Source of the DNA: Litoditis marina
Taxonomy: Eukaryota > Nematoda > Chromadorea > Rhabditida > Rhabditidae
DNA length: 64,000 nt
Reading direction: 5' to 3'
Assembly: GCA_964036275.1 (NCBI GenBank)
Contig: OZ038437.1
Span: 16,214,090 to 16,278,089, forward strand
Shown: in pieces, positions 40,079-54,351 of the stretch
Layout of the letters: the number at the start of each line of letters is the position of its first letter
How positions within the stretch are numbered: position 1 is the first letter of the stretch
Translations under genes and position numbers: made by a program
Notes under the pieces: model-generated
Seen by the model: only the letters and a program-made list of their open reading frames with translations
Databases searched by the model: none
What the model was told of the DNA's origin: nothing

Positions 40079-42666
40079 TTAGACACGACTTCTTCTGTTC
40101 TGATATTTGTAAAGTCGAACTAGAATATAAGATTGTAGTAATGCTAGAGCAGCCATCGTCACTATCAACAGTATGAACACCGAGAACATTGTGATCGCTG
40201 AAAGTATAGTATCGTGAACGTGACATTTGGGTGGTGTATAAGCGACTCAGTCTTTAACTACTGTAGTTCTGGTCTTTTGTCAGTTACACTACTTTGAAGT
40301 GCATTTGATTCTACTGTTTTAACCGAACCATGGGTGGTAAAATGGTATTATCATACAAGACTCAGTTTGAATGTTTTTGATTTTTCTCGAACACTTCGTG
40401 TGGTTGAAGACAAACGATTATGTGGTCCAATCGCAACGCTTCAGTCCTTTAAACTGCAATACATTTTCCAATTACAATTTAAAGGGCCGTTGACACAGGA
40501 TTGGTCCACATAATCGTCCTTCTTTAATGCCGAAATCCATCAAAGTGTCGCCAATTCATCTATAACATGTTACCACCTCGTGTTCAAATCAAGCACTAAA
40601 ACCCAACCAAATACCAAGATGTCGAGGTTCATTGACTTGATCGTAGAACGTGGAAAAACAGTCTATATTCAGCAATTCATCACAGATATTCGTAAGTTTT
40701 GCTCTAGTCACGGGACGTGAAAATCACAAATTGTGTTTAATTCTGCTATGTTTATCGTCCAATTTCACCGGATTTTTTTAATCAAAAAACAAAACTTGTG
40801 ATGTGTGTGGAGGCCTAAAACGAAGTTCCGTACTTGTACTTCGAACAAAGACAACCTACTTGTAGCGGTCCAGGTCTCGCAGTTGGAATCCGAATCGACC
40901 AAACTACAAAGGGCTATCAGAATCCCGCAGAAATAAGCCATGACTCCAATGGACGCCAACGTTTGAATCCACTAAAAAATGTGGGATATTATACTGTTAG
41001 TCAATTGCACAGTCATGTGAAACATGTTCAACACAGCAGAACTCAGAAGTACAATGACAAAGTGCACGATACCTCATAAGAGTGCGAACTTCACGTGACT
41101 ATTCAGTTTATAGCTAGTATAGCGTGAACCAATTTTTTGGCTTCATTTTAACTTCCTACTCCCGTAACTGCTCCAAAGCAGAATACTGGAAAACGTGTGA
41201 ACGCGTGAAAGAGCGGCATATTGTGGTAGCACCTCTCCTCAAAACTGTTGGGATCGAAAAAAATGGCAATTCTGATGCAAACCAGTGGAACAGGAATGAG
41301 TTTCTTCATTGAGCCTCAATATTCGTTCATGAACTCCGGAGAGAAGAGACGGTCAGTAAGTCTTTTCGTCCTGTTTTCAATTTCTCCGAGGGGTTCAACT
41401 AATGATGACCCAACCCTCTGAGAAAACAAAACCAAAAATCGTCTTGAATCAGGGTCGAAACGATTTTTGAGTGGCACCTTTCACTGAGCACATGTTTCCA
41501 TAATACGTTTTTATAGTCTCATTTGTTAATCTACCAAATCTGTTTCCCAGGTAACATTTCTGCTGTAACATCTGATCACATTCATACCATTATATCAGGA
41601 GAGGACAGTTTCTGCTGCCATTCGTCAAGGTGAACTTACCATACCCGTGCCATATAGAATGATTGAGATGCGTGTTTTCTCGAACCAACTGAACAAAATG
41701 AGACCAACAAACATAAGTCCGACCACTAGGAAGGAATAAATGGTTTCATATGCGAATATGGTTGCAACGATACAGACGAGCTCCAGCAGCCAGGCTATCA
41801 CGACGGTCAGGACCTGTAAAATATCAGAGTAAGGTGGAAGAGCATAGAACTGCGATATATAGTGGTCGCTGAAAAAAACGCGGGGGTATACTGTATATCT
41901 ACTTTTGTGCTGTGTAACGACACACGTTCAAGAAACGCTTGTAAAATATCCGCCTTGACTACAACGTGTGTCAACATTAAACTACAACGGAAATGTGATC
42001 ACATCGTGTGAACGGAAAGGTATTCTTAGAAAAACCATTCAGAATGTGTAGTCTGGCGTGATGCACGAAAATAGTGTGTTTATTAAGGAGACGCAGAATT
42101 GAAGATGAAGATCGTGATTGTCTGTGCTTGTAGTTTGGCCGTTGCGTTTCTGCAAATTTCATAAATATTGGCTTGTGTCGAGCTCAAACTACAACTCAGC
42201 AATGCTATTTTTCAAAGGGGGGGCGGGGGCAGAAAGAAAATCTAGTTTAGGTACCCCGGGGTACCTAAATATAACGTTACGCGCGTCAAAACAGGCAAAC
42301 ACGTGTCAACCGTATGCAAATTAGGTTCGTTAGTTTGAATTAAAAGTTATACTTATCGGTTTCTCTTGATAAGCTCTTTTATATTGATTCTTTCTGTCCG
42401 CCTTTAAAGGAGACCGGAGAGCAACATGGTTTCTCGTAAAGCTGCTGTATCCTACTTTTGATTGGACGCGTTGCGTGTCGCGTGGCACTGTCATGTGGAT
42501 GTCACGTGGACTGATCAAACTAATATACGAGTTATTTGTGCTCTCTGATCTCATTACAGTTAAAAGCAGCTCAAAACAAAACCTCTGCTCAAGTTGTGTT
42601 CCGGTCTCCTTTAAGGTGTTTTCTACTCACATTGAGCCTGGCGCAACACATTCTGGGTTCTTCCAT
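40079..42666 (-). CDS. G2B: unit B copy of G2, intact, 146 aa
   Basis: Minus-strand exons 42631-42666, 41640-41813, 40860-40971 and 40079-40197, lengths 36, 174, 112 and 119, identical to G2. The start reads MEEPRMCCARLN; differences from G2 are few (for example Asn to Ser in ALC(N/S)LVD). The exon 2 donor is GTAAGT here and GTGAGT in G2, both good. No stops or frameshifts, so both copies may be functional. A MITE-C lies in intron 1 about 20 bases from the exon 1 donor, and a MITE-A in intron 2. Confidence 0.78.
40406..40527. mobile_element. MITE-G element, G2B intron 3
   Basis: GACAAACGATTATGTGGTCC and, inverted, TTGGTCCACATAATCGTCC. The better match between its ends here than in unit A helps define the family. 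Confidence 0.7.
40990..41118 (-). mobile_element. MITE-A element, G2B intron 2
   Basis: Counterpart of 12984-13110: TATACTGTTAGTCAATTGCAC to TTCAGTTTATAGCTAGTAT. Confidence 0.7.
42408..42610. mobile_element. MITE-C element present only in unit B, TTAA-flanked
   Basis: Perfect terminal repeats AGGAGACCGG / CCGGTCTCCT bounded by TTAA at 42404-42407 and 42611-42614. Unit A has a single TTAA at the site (CCGCCTTTAAGGTG, about 14397-14410). Empty and filled sites together prove insertion and size (203 bp). Confidence 0.92.
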
Positions 42667-43278
42667 GGTTGTAGAAAACTGCGGATTTCCCAGTTTTGTG
42701 AGTGAAGTGAAGTGAATTGAGGTGCCTATTAGGGTTGTGAAAGTCGAACTCGAAACTCGACTCGACTCGAAAAAAATTTTTCGAGTTGAGTCGAACTCGA
42801 AACTCGAAATTTCGAAATAACTCGAGAAAAAAAGTATTGAACTCGATTAACAACCCTAGTGCCTGTTCAAATTCTGTGAATGTAGATTTGAGAAAAGGAC
42901 ACATATGTTTATTCAGAATCAACAAACATCAGTACGGGGTGTAGAACGATAAGTAACCGATTGAGTAAAACATAAACAATTAAAGTTCACGTCATTTCTA
43001 CTGAGATTTTCACAGTGTCCATGTAGAATGTTTATCTGAATTCCTGTTTTTCAAAAATCAATTTGTTTCACTTTTTTGAAGAAATTCCATAACGTTTGTG
43101 ACCAATCCAGAAAACTCCTAACCGTATTGTGATTTGGTTTAGAAATGACAACACCGTAAAACAATAATAGAGAACGTAGAGTAACTACGTGAAAAACTTA
43201 AGAAACATAGCAGAAACGTGAACGAATTTGTATATAAAGTTGAAATAGGAGATGATTAGCTTTGAGAGTTGACTGTAT

Positions 43279-45032
43279 CGATGAATGTATGAAGGAAAAG
43301 GTCAATAGTGGGAGAGAGAAATTATGAAACTGATCTCGCGAATACGAACACCAAGACCATTTATTGATAAGTAGACCAGCAAGTGTTTTAGTGGTATTGC
43401 TATAATATGATAGCAGGGAGGTGCAGGCAACTAATAGATGACTAATCGTCCAACCAAACCACCTTATCACAAAGAGTATGAATGAACGGAACTAGCCCTA
43501 TTTGATTAGAATGATATTTGATTATAGTTTTTGCGCCTTCAATGAGATGAATCGGAATCGCAGAACGAAATGAGAAATCTTGCTTCATCAACTAGAGAAT
43601 GTCGGAACCAAACATACATATCCGTGTTTTTGGGACAGCCAATGAAGAAACGACTATCAGAAGAGAACTGACACTGCACGATTGAAAATTACTAACAATA
43701 AAAAATGTAAATTTCATGTACAGTAGAGAACTGAGCTAAATAAATCTGGATGTTTATGGTCCATTTCTCGCTATTCTCACTGAAATTTTGAAAACGTGCC
43801 AATGAAAGTTCAAATAAATATATTGCACAGCATACACCGGTATTATGAACGTTCACTTCAAAGAAGGGGAACAACTGTTGTAGAAAAAGTTTGGTTTTGG
43901 AAAGTATTAAATGGTAAATGTCGTATGGAATTTCGCTTCGCACGTTGTCGAGATCTTAAACTACAATAAGCTAACTATTAGCGCCATTTTGATGTCAACA
44001 ACACCTTCACGCGACACCCGACATAGAGAAACATGTTTCTATGGATTCAGTTTTAGGATAATCGAAGAAAAAATAAGAAGGGTTATATATAAAATGAATA
44101 AAAGAACTACTATAATGCAGCGATGAGTATAGTTGTCGCTCACACAAAGGCAGGGGTATACTGTATATCTCACTTTGGGCTGTTCAACAACACACATGTG
44201 TGATTTGGCAACAACGTTGTTATAGGCCCGCTTGATATATAGTGGTTAGCATCTGAACCTCCTAAACTTTCAAGTATAGTTCGAGTCTCATGTGAGGCGG
44301 ATATTTCATAAGTCTGGCACGCACTATAATTATCTGCGTCTCTCTTTCTACAGTACTCTCTGGTTCGTCTTTGACACACTTTTAGTTGTTTCGGTTTCTG
44401 GTATCAACGGGATGTTATTGTTTGTTTAAAATGTAAAATCAACAAACATCAGAGTATGGTGTTTTCATTGTAGAGTGATAAACAGACAGTAGAACAAAAC
44501 ATGAGCAAACATTGTTTATTTCTATCTAATTGAGATCATTACAGTATCAATCAAATTATTCTAGAAATAAATAGAATAGTTACGTGAAGTCAGCATTCTT
44601 ATGAGGAATCGTGCACATTGCACCTTCCTGAGTTCTGCTGTGTTAAACATGTCTCAGGTGACTGTGCAATGGACTTATGGTATAGAAACAGTTTCTTGTC
44701 CCGGAACTTTTCTGTAGCGGAAATTTGTGTAATCATAATGAGGCTTTCAGTAGAGATGAAAATCTTCATGGCGGTCCTCATGAGCTAGTAATAACGCTCA
44801 GCCATGCCTAGTTTCTGTTCTACGGACCCCCACCCCTCTACGGATACTACCTTGTAATCACTGTATTCGTTGTATTTGTATGAAAAAAGTACCTTTGTTA
44901 AGGATTAAGTTGCTGTTAAGGATTATTGTAATATAACCACTTATCTATTAATTCAGTTTCTGCATGAATTCTGACCTTTGCAGAACAAGGCTACAACATT
45001 TATCAACACGAAATAGACAATACAGAATAATT
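43279..45032. other. Unit B counterpart of 16294-18047, no complete gene
   Basis: Holds the same SINE, MITE-A and possible decayed exons as unit A. Only a handful of differences were seen over about 1.75 kb, far fewer than in the G1/G2 part of the duplication. Confidence 0.5.
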
Positions 45033-45167
45033 TTAGAATAAAATATTGGCTCGAGAACTGTTTCTGATTTCCAGATATCTGAACAACCGAACAAGAACGT
45101 AAGTTTGAAGTGTCGCCAGGTAAGATGCAGTCAAAATGAGTATCACGAATACCACAAACATGAGTAG
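45033..45167 (-). pseudogene. G3B: orphan terminal exon, unit B
   Basis: Same 44-codon frame, acceptor and TAA as the exon at 18048-18182, again about 160 bases from the start of a satellite arm. The partner exons are missing here too, so the loss predates the duplication or is shared by conversion. Confidence 0.55.
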
Positions 45168-45326
45168 CTGGAAAAAGTGTGTATTTTATGATTTTGGTGT
45201 AGAATGGAAAACATAATTTAAATAAAATGATATATACTTAGTAATAACAAGGCGTAACTTATGTTTCTCGGTAATTTGAGAAAGTTTTGACATGTTTGGC
45301 AGTTTTTACATCTTCTGGCTTTCAGA

Positions 45327-48300
45327 ATAAGTGTACGTGATTCTTACTATTATCTCACATTTTCTATTTCAATACTAGCCTATTTTGTCTCCTCGCAATA
45401 AACTGCGAGTAATCGATTCGCAATAAATTGCGAATGAAACGTGTTTAGTGAGTGCAATGGGATAAAAACGAAAACAACTTTACGTGTACTTATACATAAT
45501 TCTAAATAGGTTTTCTCGATCTTTTCATAAGTTTACGTGATTCTTACTATTATCTCACATTTTCTATTTCAATACTAGCCTATTTTGTCTCCTCGCAATA
45601 AATTGCGAATGAAACGTGTTTAGTGAGTGCAATGGGATAAACACGAAAACAACTTTACGTGTACTTATACATAATTCTAAATAGGTTTTCTCGATCTTTT
45701 CATAAGTTTACGTGATTCTTACTATTATCTCACATTTTCTATTTCAATACTAGCCTATTTTGTCTCCTCGCAATAAATTGCGAATGAAACGTGTTTAGTG
45801 AGTGCAATGGGATAAAAACGAAAACAACTTTACGTGTACTTATACATAATTCTAAATAGGTTTTCTCGATCTTTTCATAAGTTTACGTGATTCTTACTAT
45901 TATCTCACATTTTCTATTTCAATACTAGCCTATTTTGTCTCCTCGCAATAAATTGCGAATGAAACGTGTTTAGTGAGTGCAATGGGATAAAAACGAAAAC
46001 AACTTTACGTGTACTTATACATAATTCTAAATAGGTTTTCTCGATCTTTTCATAAGTTTACGTGATTCTTACTATTATCTCACATTTTCTATTTCAATAC
46101 TAGCCTATTTTGTCTCCTCGCAATAAATTGCGAATGAAACGTGTTTAGTGAGTGCAATGGGATAAAAACGAAAACAACTTTACGTGTACTTATACATAAT
46201 TCTAAATAGGTTTTCTCGATCTTTTCATAAGTTTACGTGATTCTTACTATCATCTCACATTTTCTATTTCAATACTAGCCTATTTTGTCTCCTCGCAATA
46301 AACTGCGAGTAATCGATTCGCAATAAATTGCGAATGAAACGTGTTTAGTGAGTGCAATGGGATAAAAACGAAAACAACTTTACGTGTACTTATACATAAT
46401 TCTAAATAGGTTTTCTCGATCTTTTCATAAGTTTACGTGATTCTTACTATTATCTCACATTTTCTATTTCAATACTAGCCTATTTTGTCTCCTCGCAATA
46501 AATTGCGAATGAAACGTGTTTAGTGAGTGCAATGGGATAAAAACGAAAACAACTTTACGTGTACTTATACATAATTCTAAATAGGTTTTCTCGATCTTTT
46601 CATAAGTTTACGTGATTCTTACTATTATCTCACATTTTCTATTTCAATACTAGCCTATTTTGTCTCCTCGCAATAAATTGCGAATGAAACGTGTTTAGTG
46701 AGTGCAATGGGATAAAAACGAAAACAACTTTACGTGTACTTATACATAATTCTAAATAGGTTTTCTCGATCTTTTCATAAGTTTACGTGATTCTTACTAT
46801 TATCTCACATTTTCTATTTCAATACTAGCCTATTTTGTCTCCTCGCAATAAATTGCGAATGAAACGTGTTTAGTGAGTGCAATGGGATAAACACGAAAAC
46901 AACTTTACGTGTACTTATACATAATTCTAAATAGGTTTTCTCGATCTTTTCATAAGTTTACGTGATTCTTACTATTATCTCACATTTTCTATTTCAATAC
47001 TAGCCTATTTTGTCTCCTCGCAATAAATTGCGAATGAAACGTGTTTAGTGAGTGCAATGGGATAAAAACGAAAACAACTTTACGTGTACTTATACATAAT
47101 TCTAAATAGGTTTTCTCGATCTTTTCATAAGTTTACGTGATTCTTACTATTATCTCACATTTTCTATTTCAATACTAGCCTATTTTGTCTCCTCGCAATA
47201 AATTGCGAATGAAACGTGTTTAGTGAGTGCAATGGGATAAAAACGAAAACAACTTTACGTGTACTTATACATAATTCTAAATAGGTTTTCTCGATCTTTT
47301 CATAAGTTTACGTGATTCTTACTATTATCTCACATTTTCTATTTCAATACTAGCCTATTTTGTCTCCTCGCAATAAATTGCGAATGAAACGTGTTTAGTG
47401 AGTGCAATGGGATAAACACGAAAACAACTTTACGTGTACTTATACATAATTCTAAATAGGTTTTCTCGATCTTTTCATAAGTTTACGTGATTCTTACTAT
47501 TATCTCACATTTTCTATTTCAATACTAGCCTATTTTGTCTCCTCGCAATAAATTGCGAATGAAACGTGTTTAGTGAGTGCAATGGGATAAAAACGAAAAC
47601 AACTTTACGTGTACTTATACATAATTCTAAATAGGTTTTCTCGATCTTTTCATAAGTTTACGTGATTCTTACTATTATCTCACATTTTCTATTTCAATAC
47701 TAGCCTATTTTGTCTCCTCGCAATAAATTGCGAATGAAACGTGTTTAGTGAGTGCAATGGGATAAAAACGAAAACAACTTTACGTGTACTTATACATAAT
47801 TCTAAATAGGTTTTCTCGATCTTTTCATAAGTTTACGTGATTCTTACTATTATCTCACATTTTCTATTTCAATACTAGCCTATTTTGTCTCCTCGCAATA
47901 AACTGCGAGTAATCGATTCGCAATAAATTGCGAATGAAACGTGTTTAGTGAGTGCAATGGGATAAAAACGAAAACAACTTTACGTGTACTTATACATAAT
48001 TCTAAATAGGTTTTCTCGATCTTTTCATAAGTTTACGTGATTCTTACTATTATCTCACATTTTCTATTTCAATACTAGCCTATTTTGTCTCCTCGCAATA
48101 AATTGCGAATGAAACGTGTTTAGTGAGTGCAATGGGATAAAAACGAAAACAACTTTACGTGTACTTATACATAATTCTAAATAGGTTTTCTCGATCTTTT
48201 CATAAGTTTACGTGATTCTTACTATTATCTCACATTTTCTATTTCAATACTAGCCTATTTTGTCTCCTCGCAATAAATTGCGAATGAAACGTGTTTAGTG

Positions 48301-51300
48301 AGTGCAATGGGATAAACACGAAAACAACTTTACGTGTACTTATACATAATTCTAAATAGGTTTTCTCGATCTTTTCATAAGTTTACGTGATTCTTACTAT
48401 TATCTCACATTTTCTATTTCAATACTAGCCTATTTTGTCTCCTCGCAATAAATTGCGAATGAAACGTGTTTAGTGAGTGCAATGGGATAAAAACGAAAAC
48501 AACTTTACGTGTACTTATACATAATTCTAAATAGGTTTTCTCGATCTTTTCATAAGTTTACGTGATTCTTACTATTATCTCACATTTTCTATTTCAATAC
48601 TAGCCTATTTTGTCTCCTCGCAATAAATTGCGAATGAAACGTGTTTAGTGAGTGCAATGGGATAAAAACGAAAACAACTTTACGTGTACTTATACATAAT
48701 TCTAAATAGGTTTTCTCGATCTTTTCATAAGTTTACGTGATTCTTACTATTATCTCACATTTTCTATTTCAATACTAGCCTATTTTGTCTCCTCGCAATA
48801 AACTGCGAGTAATCGATTCGCAATAAATTGCGAATGAAACGTGTTTAGTGAGTGCAATGGGATAAAAACGAAAACAACTTTACGTGTACTTATACATAAT
48901 TCTAAATAGGTTTTCTCGATCTTTTCATAAGTTTACGTGATTCTTACTATTATCTCACATTTTCTATTTCAATACTAGCCTATTTTGTCTCCTCGCAATA
49001 AACTGCGAGTAATCGATTCGCAATAAATTGCGAATGAAACGTGTTTAGTGAGTGCAATGGGATAAAAACGAAAACAACTTTACGTGTACTTATACATAAT
49101 TCTAAATAGGTTTTCTCGATCTTTTCATAAGTTTACGTGATTCTTACTATTATCTCACATTTTCTATTTCAATACTAGCCTATTTTGTCTCCTCGCAATA
49201 AACTGCGAGTAATCGATTCGCAATAAATTGCGAATGAAACGTGTTTAGTGAGTACAATGGGATAAAAACGAAAACAACTTTACGTGTACTTATACATAAT
49301 TCTAAATAGGTTTTCTCGATCTTTTCATAAGTTTACGTGATTCTTACTATTATCTCACATTTTCTATTTCAATACTAGCCTATTTTGTCTCCTCGCAATA
49401 AATTGCGAATGAAACGTGTTTAGTGAGTGCAATGGGATAAAAACGAAAACAACTTTACGTGTACTTATACATAATTCTAAATAGGTTTTCTCGATCTTTT
49501 CATAAGTTTACGTGATTCTTACTATTATCTCACATTTTCTATTTCAATACTAGCCTATTTTGTCTCCTCGCAATAAACTGCGAGTAATCGATTCGCAATA
49601 AATTGCGAATGAAACGTGTTTAGTGAGTACAATGGGATAAAAACGAAAACAACTTTACGTGTACTTATACATAATTCTAAATAGGTTTTCTCGATCTTTT
49701 CATAAGTTTACGTGATTCTTACTATTATCTCACATTTTCTATTTCAATACTAGCCTATTTTGTCTCCTCGCAATAAATTGCGAATGAAACGTGTTTAGTG
49801 AGTGCAATGGGATAAAAACGAAAACAACTTTACGTGTACTTATACATAATTCTAAATAGGTTTTCTCGATCTTTTCATAAGTTTACGTGATTCTTACTAT
49901 TATCTCACATTTTCTATTTCAATACTAGCCTATTTTGTCTCCTCGCAATAAACTGCGAGTAATCGATTCGCAATAAATTGCGAATGAAACGTGTTTAGTG
50001 AGTGCAATGGGATAAAAACGAAAACAACTTTACGTGTACTTATACATAATTCTAAATAGGTTTTCTCGATCTTTTCATAAGTTTACGTGATTCTTACTAT
50101 TATCTCACATTTTCTATTTCAATACTAGCCTATTTTGTCTCCTCGCAATAAACTGCGAGTAATCGATTCGCAATAAATTGCGAATGAAACGTGTTTAGTG
50201 AGTGCAATGGGATAAAAACGAAAACAACTTTACGTGTACTTATACATAATTCTAAATAGGTTTTCTCGATCTTTTCATAAGTTTACGTGATTCTTACTAT
50301 TATCTCACATTTTCTATTTCAATACTAGCCTATTTTGTCTCCTCGCAATAAACTGCGAGTAATCGATTCGCAATAAATTGCGAATGAAACGTGTTTAGTG
50401 AGTACAATGGGATAAAAACGAAAACAACTTTACGTGTACTTATACATAATTCTAAATAGGTTTTCTCGATCTTTTCATAAGTTTACGTGATTCTTACTAT
50501 TATCTCACATTTTCTATTTCAATACTAGCCTATTTTGTCTCCTCGCAATAAATTGCGAATGAAACGTGTTTAGTGAGTGCAATGGGATAAAAACGAAAAC
50601 AACTTTACGTGTACTTATACATAATTCTAAATAGGTTTTCTCGATCTTTTCATAAGTTTACGTGATTCTTACTATTATCTCACATTTTCTATTTCAATAC
50701 TAGCCTATTTTGTCTCCTCGCAATAAACTGCGAGTAATCGATTCGCAATAAATTGCGAATGAAACGTGTTTAGTGAGTGCAATGGGATAAAAACGAAAAC
50801 AACTTTACGTGTACTTATACATAATTCTAAATAGGTTTTCTCGATCTTTTCATAAGTTTACGTGATTCTTACTATTATCTCACATTTTCTATTTCAATAC
50901 TAGCCTATTTTGTCTCCTCGCAATAAACTGCGAGTAATCGATTCGCAATAAATTGCGAATGAAACGTGTTTAGTGAGTGCAATGGGATAAAAACTAAAAC
51001 AACTTTACGTGTACTTATACATAATTCTAAATAGGTTTTCTCGATCTTTTCATAAGTGTACGTGATTCTTACTATTATCTCACATTTTCTATTTCAATAC
51101 TAGCCTATTTTGTCTCCTCGCAATAAATTGCGAATGAAACGTGTTTAGTGAGTGCAATGGGATAAAAACGAAAACAACTTTACGTGTACTTATACATAAT
51201 TCTAAATAGGTTTTCTCGATCTTTTCATAAGTGTACGTGATTCTTACTATTATCTCAACTTTTCTATTTCAATACTAGCCTATTTTGTCTCCTCGCAATA

Positions 51301-51867
51301 AATTGCGAATGAAACGTGTTTAGTGAGTGCAATGGGATAAAAACGAAAACAACTTTACGTGTACTTATACATAATTCTAAATAGGTTTTCTCGATCTTTT
51401 CATAAGTTTACGTGATTCTTACTATTATCTCACATTTTCTATTTCAATACTAGCCTATTTTGTCTCCTCGCAATAAACTGCGAGTAATCGATTCGCAATA
51501 AATTGCGAATGAAACGTGTTTAGTGAGTGCAATGGGATAAAAACTAAAACAACTTTACGTGTACTTATACATAATTCTAAATAGGTTTTCTCGATCTTTT
51601 CATAAGTGTACGTGATTCTTACTATTATCTCAACTTTTCTATTTCAATACTAGCCTATTTTGTCTCCTCGCAATAAATTGCGAATGAAACGTGTTTAGTG
51701 AGTGCAATGGGATAAAAACGAAAACAACTTTACGTGTACTTATACATAATTCTAAATAGGTTTTCTCGATCTTTTTATAAGTTTACGTGATTCTTACTAT
51801 TATCTCACATTTTCTATTTCAATACTAGCCTATTTTGTCTCCTCGCAATAAACTGCGAGTAATCGAT
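45327..51867 (+). repeat. Satellite S1, left arm, unit B (35 monomers)
   Basis: CGTGATTCTT recurs from 45336 to 51786 in 35 steps, 13 of 200 bp and 22 of 175 bp (sum 6,450). The equivalent arm in unit A has only five steps. The inner edge at the GA repeat is the same as in A. Confidence 0.95.
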
Positions 51868-51984
51868 TGCAAATAACAGCAATAATACAGTATACATGCA
51901 ATAACCGCGTACTGCGGAGATACAGTATACCTGCAATAACCGCACACTGCGGAATAGAAAACACAAATAGAAAGGAGTTAGAAA

Positions 51985-52044
<60 letters not shown>

Positions 52045-52203
52045 AGGAGATAGATAAAACTCTAATATCAATTTGAACAGTAATTGCAAATAACAGCAAT
52101 AATACAGTATACCTGCAATAACCGCGTACTGCGGAAATACAGTATACCTGCAATAACCGCACACTGCGGAATAGAAAACACAAATAGAAAGGAGAGATAG
52201 AGA

Positions 52204-52247
<44 letters not shown>

Positions 52248-53457
52248 AACGACAAAGAAAGAGAAGGAGATAGATAAAACTCTAATATCAATTTGAACAG
52301 TAATTGCAAATAACAACAATAATACAGTATACCTGCAATAACCGCGTACTGCGAAGATACAGTATACCTGCAATAACCGCACACTGCGGAATAGAAAACA
52401 CAAATAGAAAGGAGTTAGAAAAGGAGAGAGAGAGAGAGAGAGAGTGAGAGAGAGAGAGAGAGAATGAAAGAGAAGGAGATAGATAAAACTCTAATATCAA
52501 TTTGAACAGTAATTGCAAATAACAGCAATAATACAGTATACCTGCAATAACCGCGTACTGCGGAAATACAGTATACCTGCAATAACCGCACACTGCGGAA
52601 TAGAAAACACAAATAGAAAGGAGAGATAGAGAAGGAGAGAGAGAGAGAGAGAGAGAAAAAGAGAGAAAAAGAAAGAGAAGGAGATAGATAAAACTCTAAT
52701 ATGAATTTGAACAGTAATTGCAAATAACAACAATAATACAGTATACCTGCAATAACCGCGTACTGCGAAGATACAGTATACCTGCAATAACCGCACACTG
52801 CGGAATAGAAAACACAAATAGAAAGGAGAGATAGAGAAGGAGAGAGAGAGAGAGAGAGAAAAAGAGAGAAAAAGAAAGAGAAGGAGATAGATAAAACTCT
52901 AAATGAATTTGAACAGTAATTGCAAATAACAGCAATAATACAGTATACCTGCAATAACCGCGTACTGCGGAGATACAGTATACCTGCAATAACCGCACAC
53001 TGCGGAATAGAAAACACAAATAGAAAGGAGAGATAGAGAAGGAGAGAGAGAGAGAGAGAAAAAGAGAGAAAAAGAAAGAGAAGGAGATAGATAAAACTCT
53101 AATATGAATTTGAACAGTAATTGCAAATAACAACAATAATACAGTATACCTGCAATAACCGCGTACTGCGGAGATACAGTATACCTGCAATAACCGCACA
53201 CTGCGGAATAGAAAACACAAATAGAAAGGAGAGATAGAGAAGGAGAGAGAGAGAGAGAGAAAAAGAGAGAAAAAGAAAGAGAAGGAGATAGATAAAACTC
53301 TAATATGAATTTGAACAGTAATTGCAAATAACAACAATAATACAGTATACCTGCAATAACCGCGTACTGCGGAGATACAGTATACCTGCAATAACCGCAC
53401 ACTGCGGAATAGAAAACACAAATAGAAAGGAGTTAGAAAAGGAGAGAGAGAGAGAGT

Positions 53458-53494
<37 letters not shown>

Positions 53495-53505
53495 TGCTAG
53501 CGAAC
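51868..53505. repeat. GA-rich tandem repeat, about 205-bp units, eight copies
   Basis: Unit starts near 51868, 52086, 52307, 52517, 52719, 52922, 53124 and 53326. Same structure as 19408-20630, with two more units. One unit lost two bases (CTCTAAATGAAT near 52898). Confidence 0.92.
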
Positions 53506-54351
53506 AAATTATACCCATGTTTAACCATAATAGAAAATATTAAATAACATATTAAGTCTTACATTTAAATGAATAGGGACAAGTGATTACAAATGAATCG
53601 AACTGGAGAAACATAATATGCAAGACAATGATAAGAAGAAAAAGGCTATGAAGAAAAATAACAAAGAAATACAAGAACAGCAAGTGATCAAGGAAAGAGA
53701 ATTCAAAACCAACAACATTCATACTAACAATGAACACTTTAGATAGTCAGACAAATGAGCAAAAGTTCGAGAGGGCCACAGTGCCAAACGAAAAGTTGTT
53801 CAACAGTCTAACATTCTAACTTTCACAAAAAAAACAATCTAGTAACTTTTTCAAACTGATAATTATAACAGCTCTCGTTCACGAACCGGTGTCACACCAA
53901 ATTGAAAAATCGACTCACACTTGACCATGTTCAGCAGAAAATGGGCGGAGTCTTAAAGTGCAATACTAACAGTCTGCGTCTCCAGGCTCACTACACTGTC
54001 TCGCGCGCCCTCCAGTCTGCGCCTCTCACGTCTAACCACACTGTCTGGCGCCGACACCGAAATCAAGCATCAAGCGAAAACGAAATATTAGCACGATTAC
54101 AAAACTACATTAAAACTGGGCACGGGGAGTTGATAGTGAGCTATAGATAGTAACCAAGTCATCTTTGTGGTTTCGTCTCCAACCACATCAAGAATTAGGC
54201 AATCTGAGATCTAACTACTAACACAGGCGAAATGGAATGTCATGTTGAGAGAAAAAGTTATGTAAACGTGAAATATTATTAGAGAACCCTGTTTAGAATG
54301 AACTTTATGTACACGCCGGTTATTGTTTTAGTGTATTTACGTAACTTGTTT
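53506..54351. other. Core spacer, unit B
   Basis: Counterpart of 20631-21475 with only isolated differences, for example in an A-run near 53828 and AGCAT(T/C)AAGCG. No gene seen. Confidence 0.7.

Noticed and set aside
52696..53421. Minus-strand frame of about 241 codons across the GA repeat
   Set aside because: Made of iterated repeat units, Ser/Leu-rich from GA tracts, open in several overlapping frames, and shifting with unit length; no independent coding evidence.
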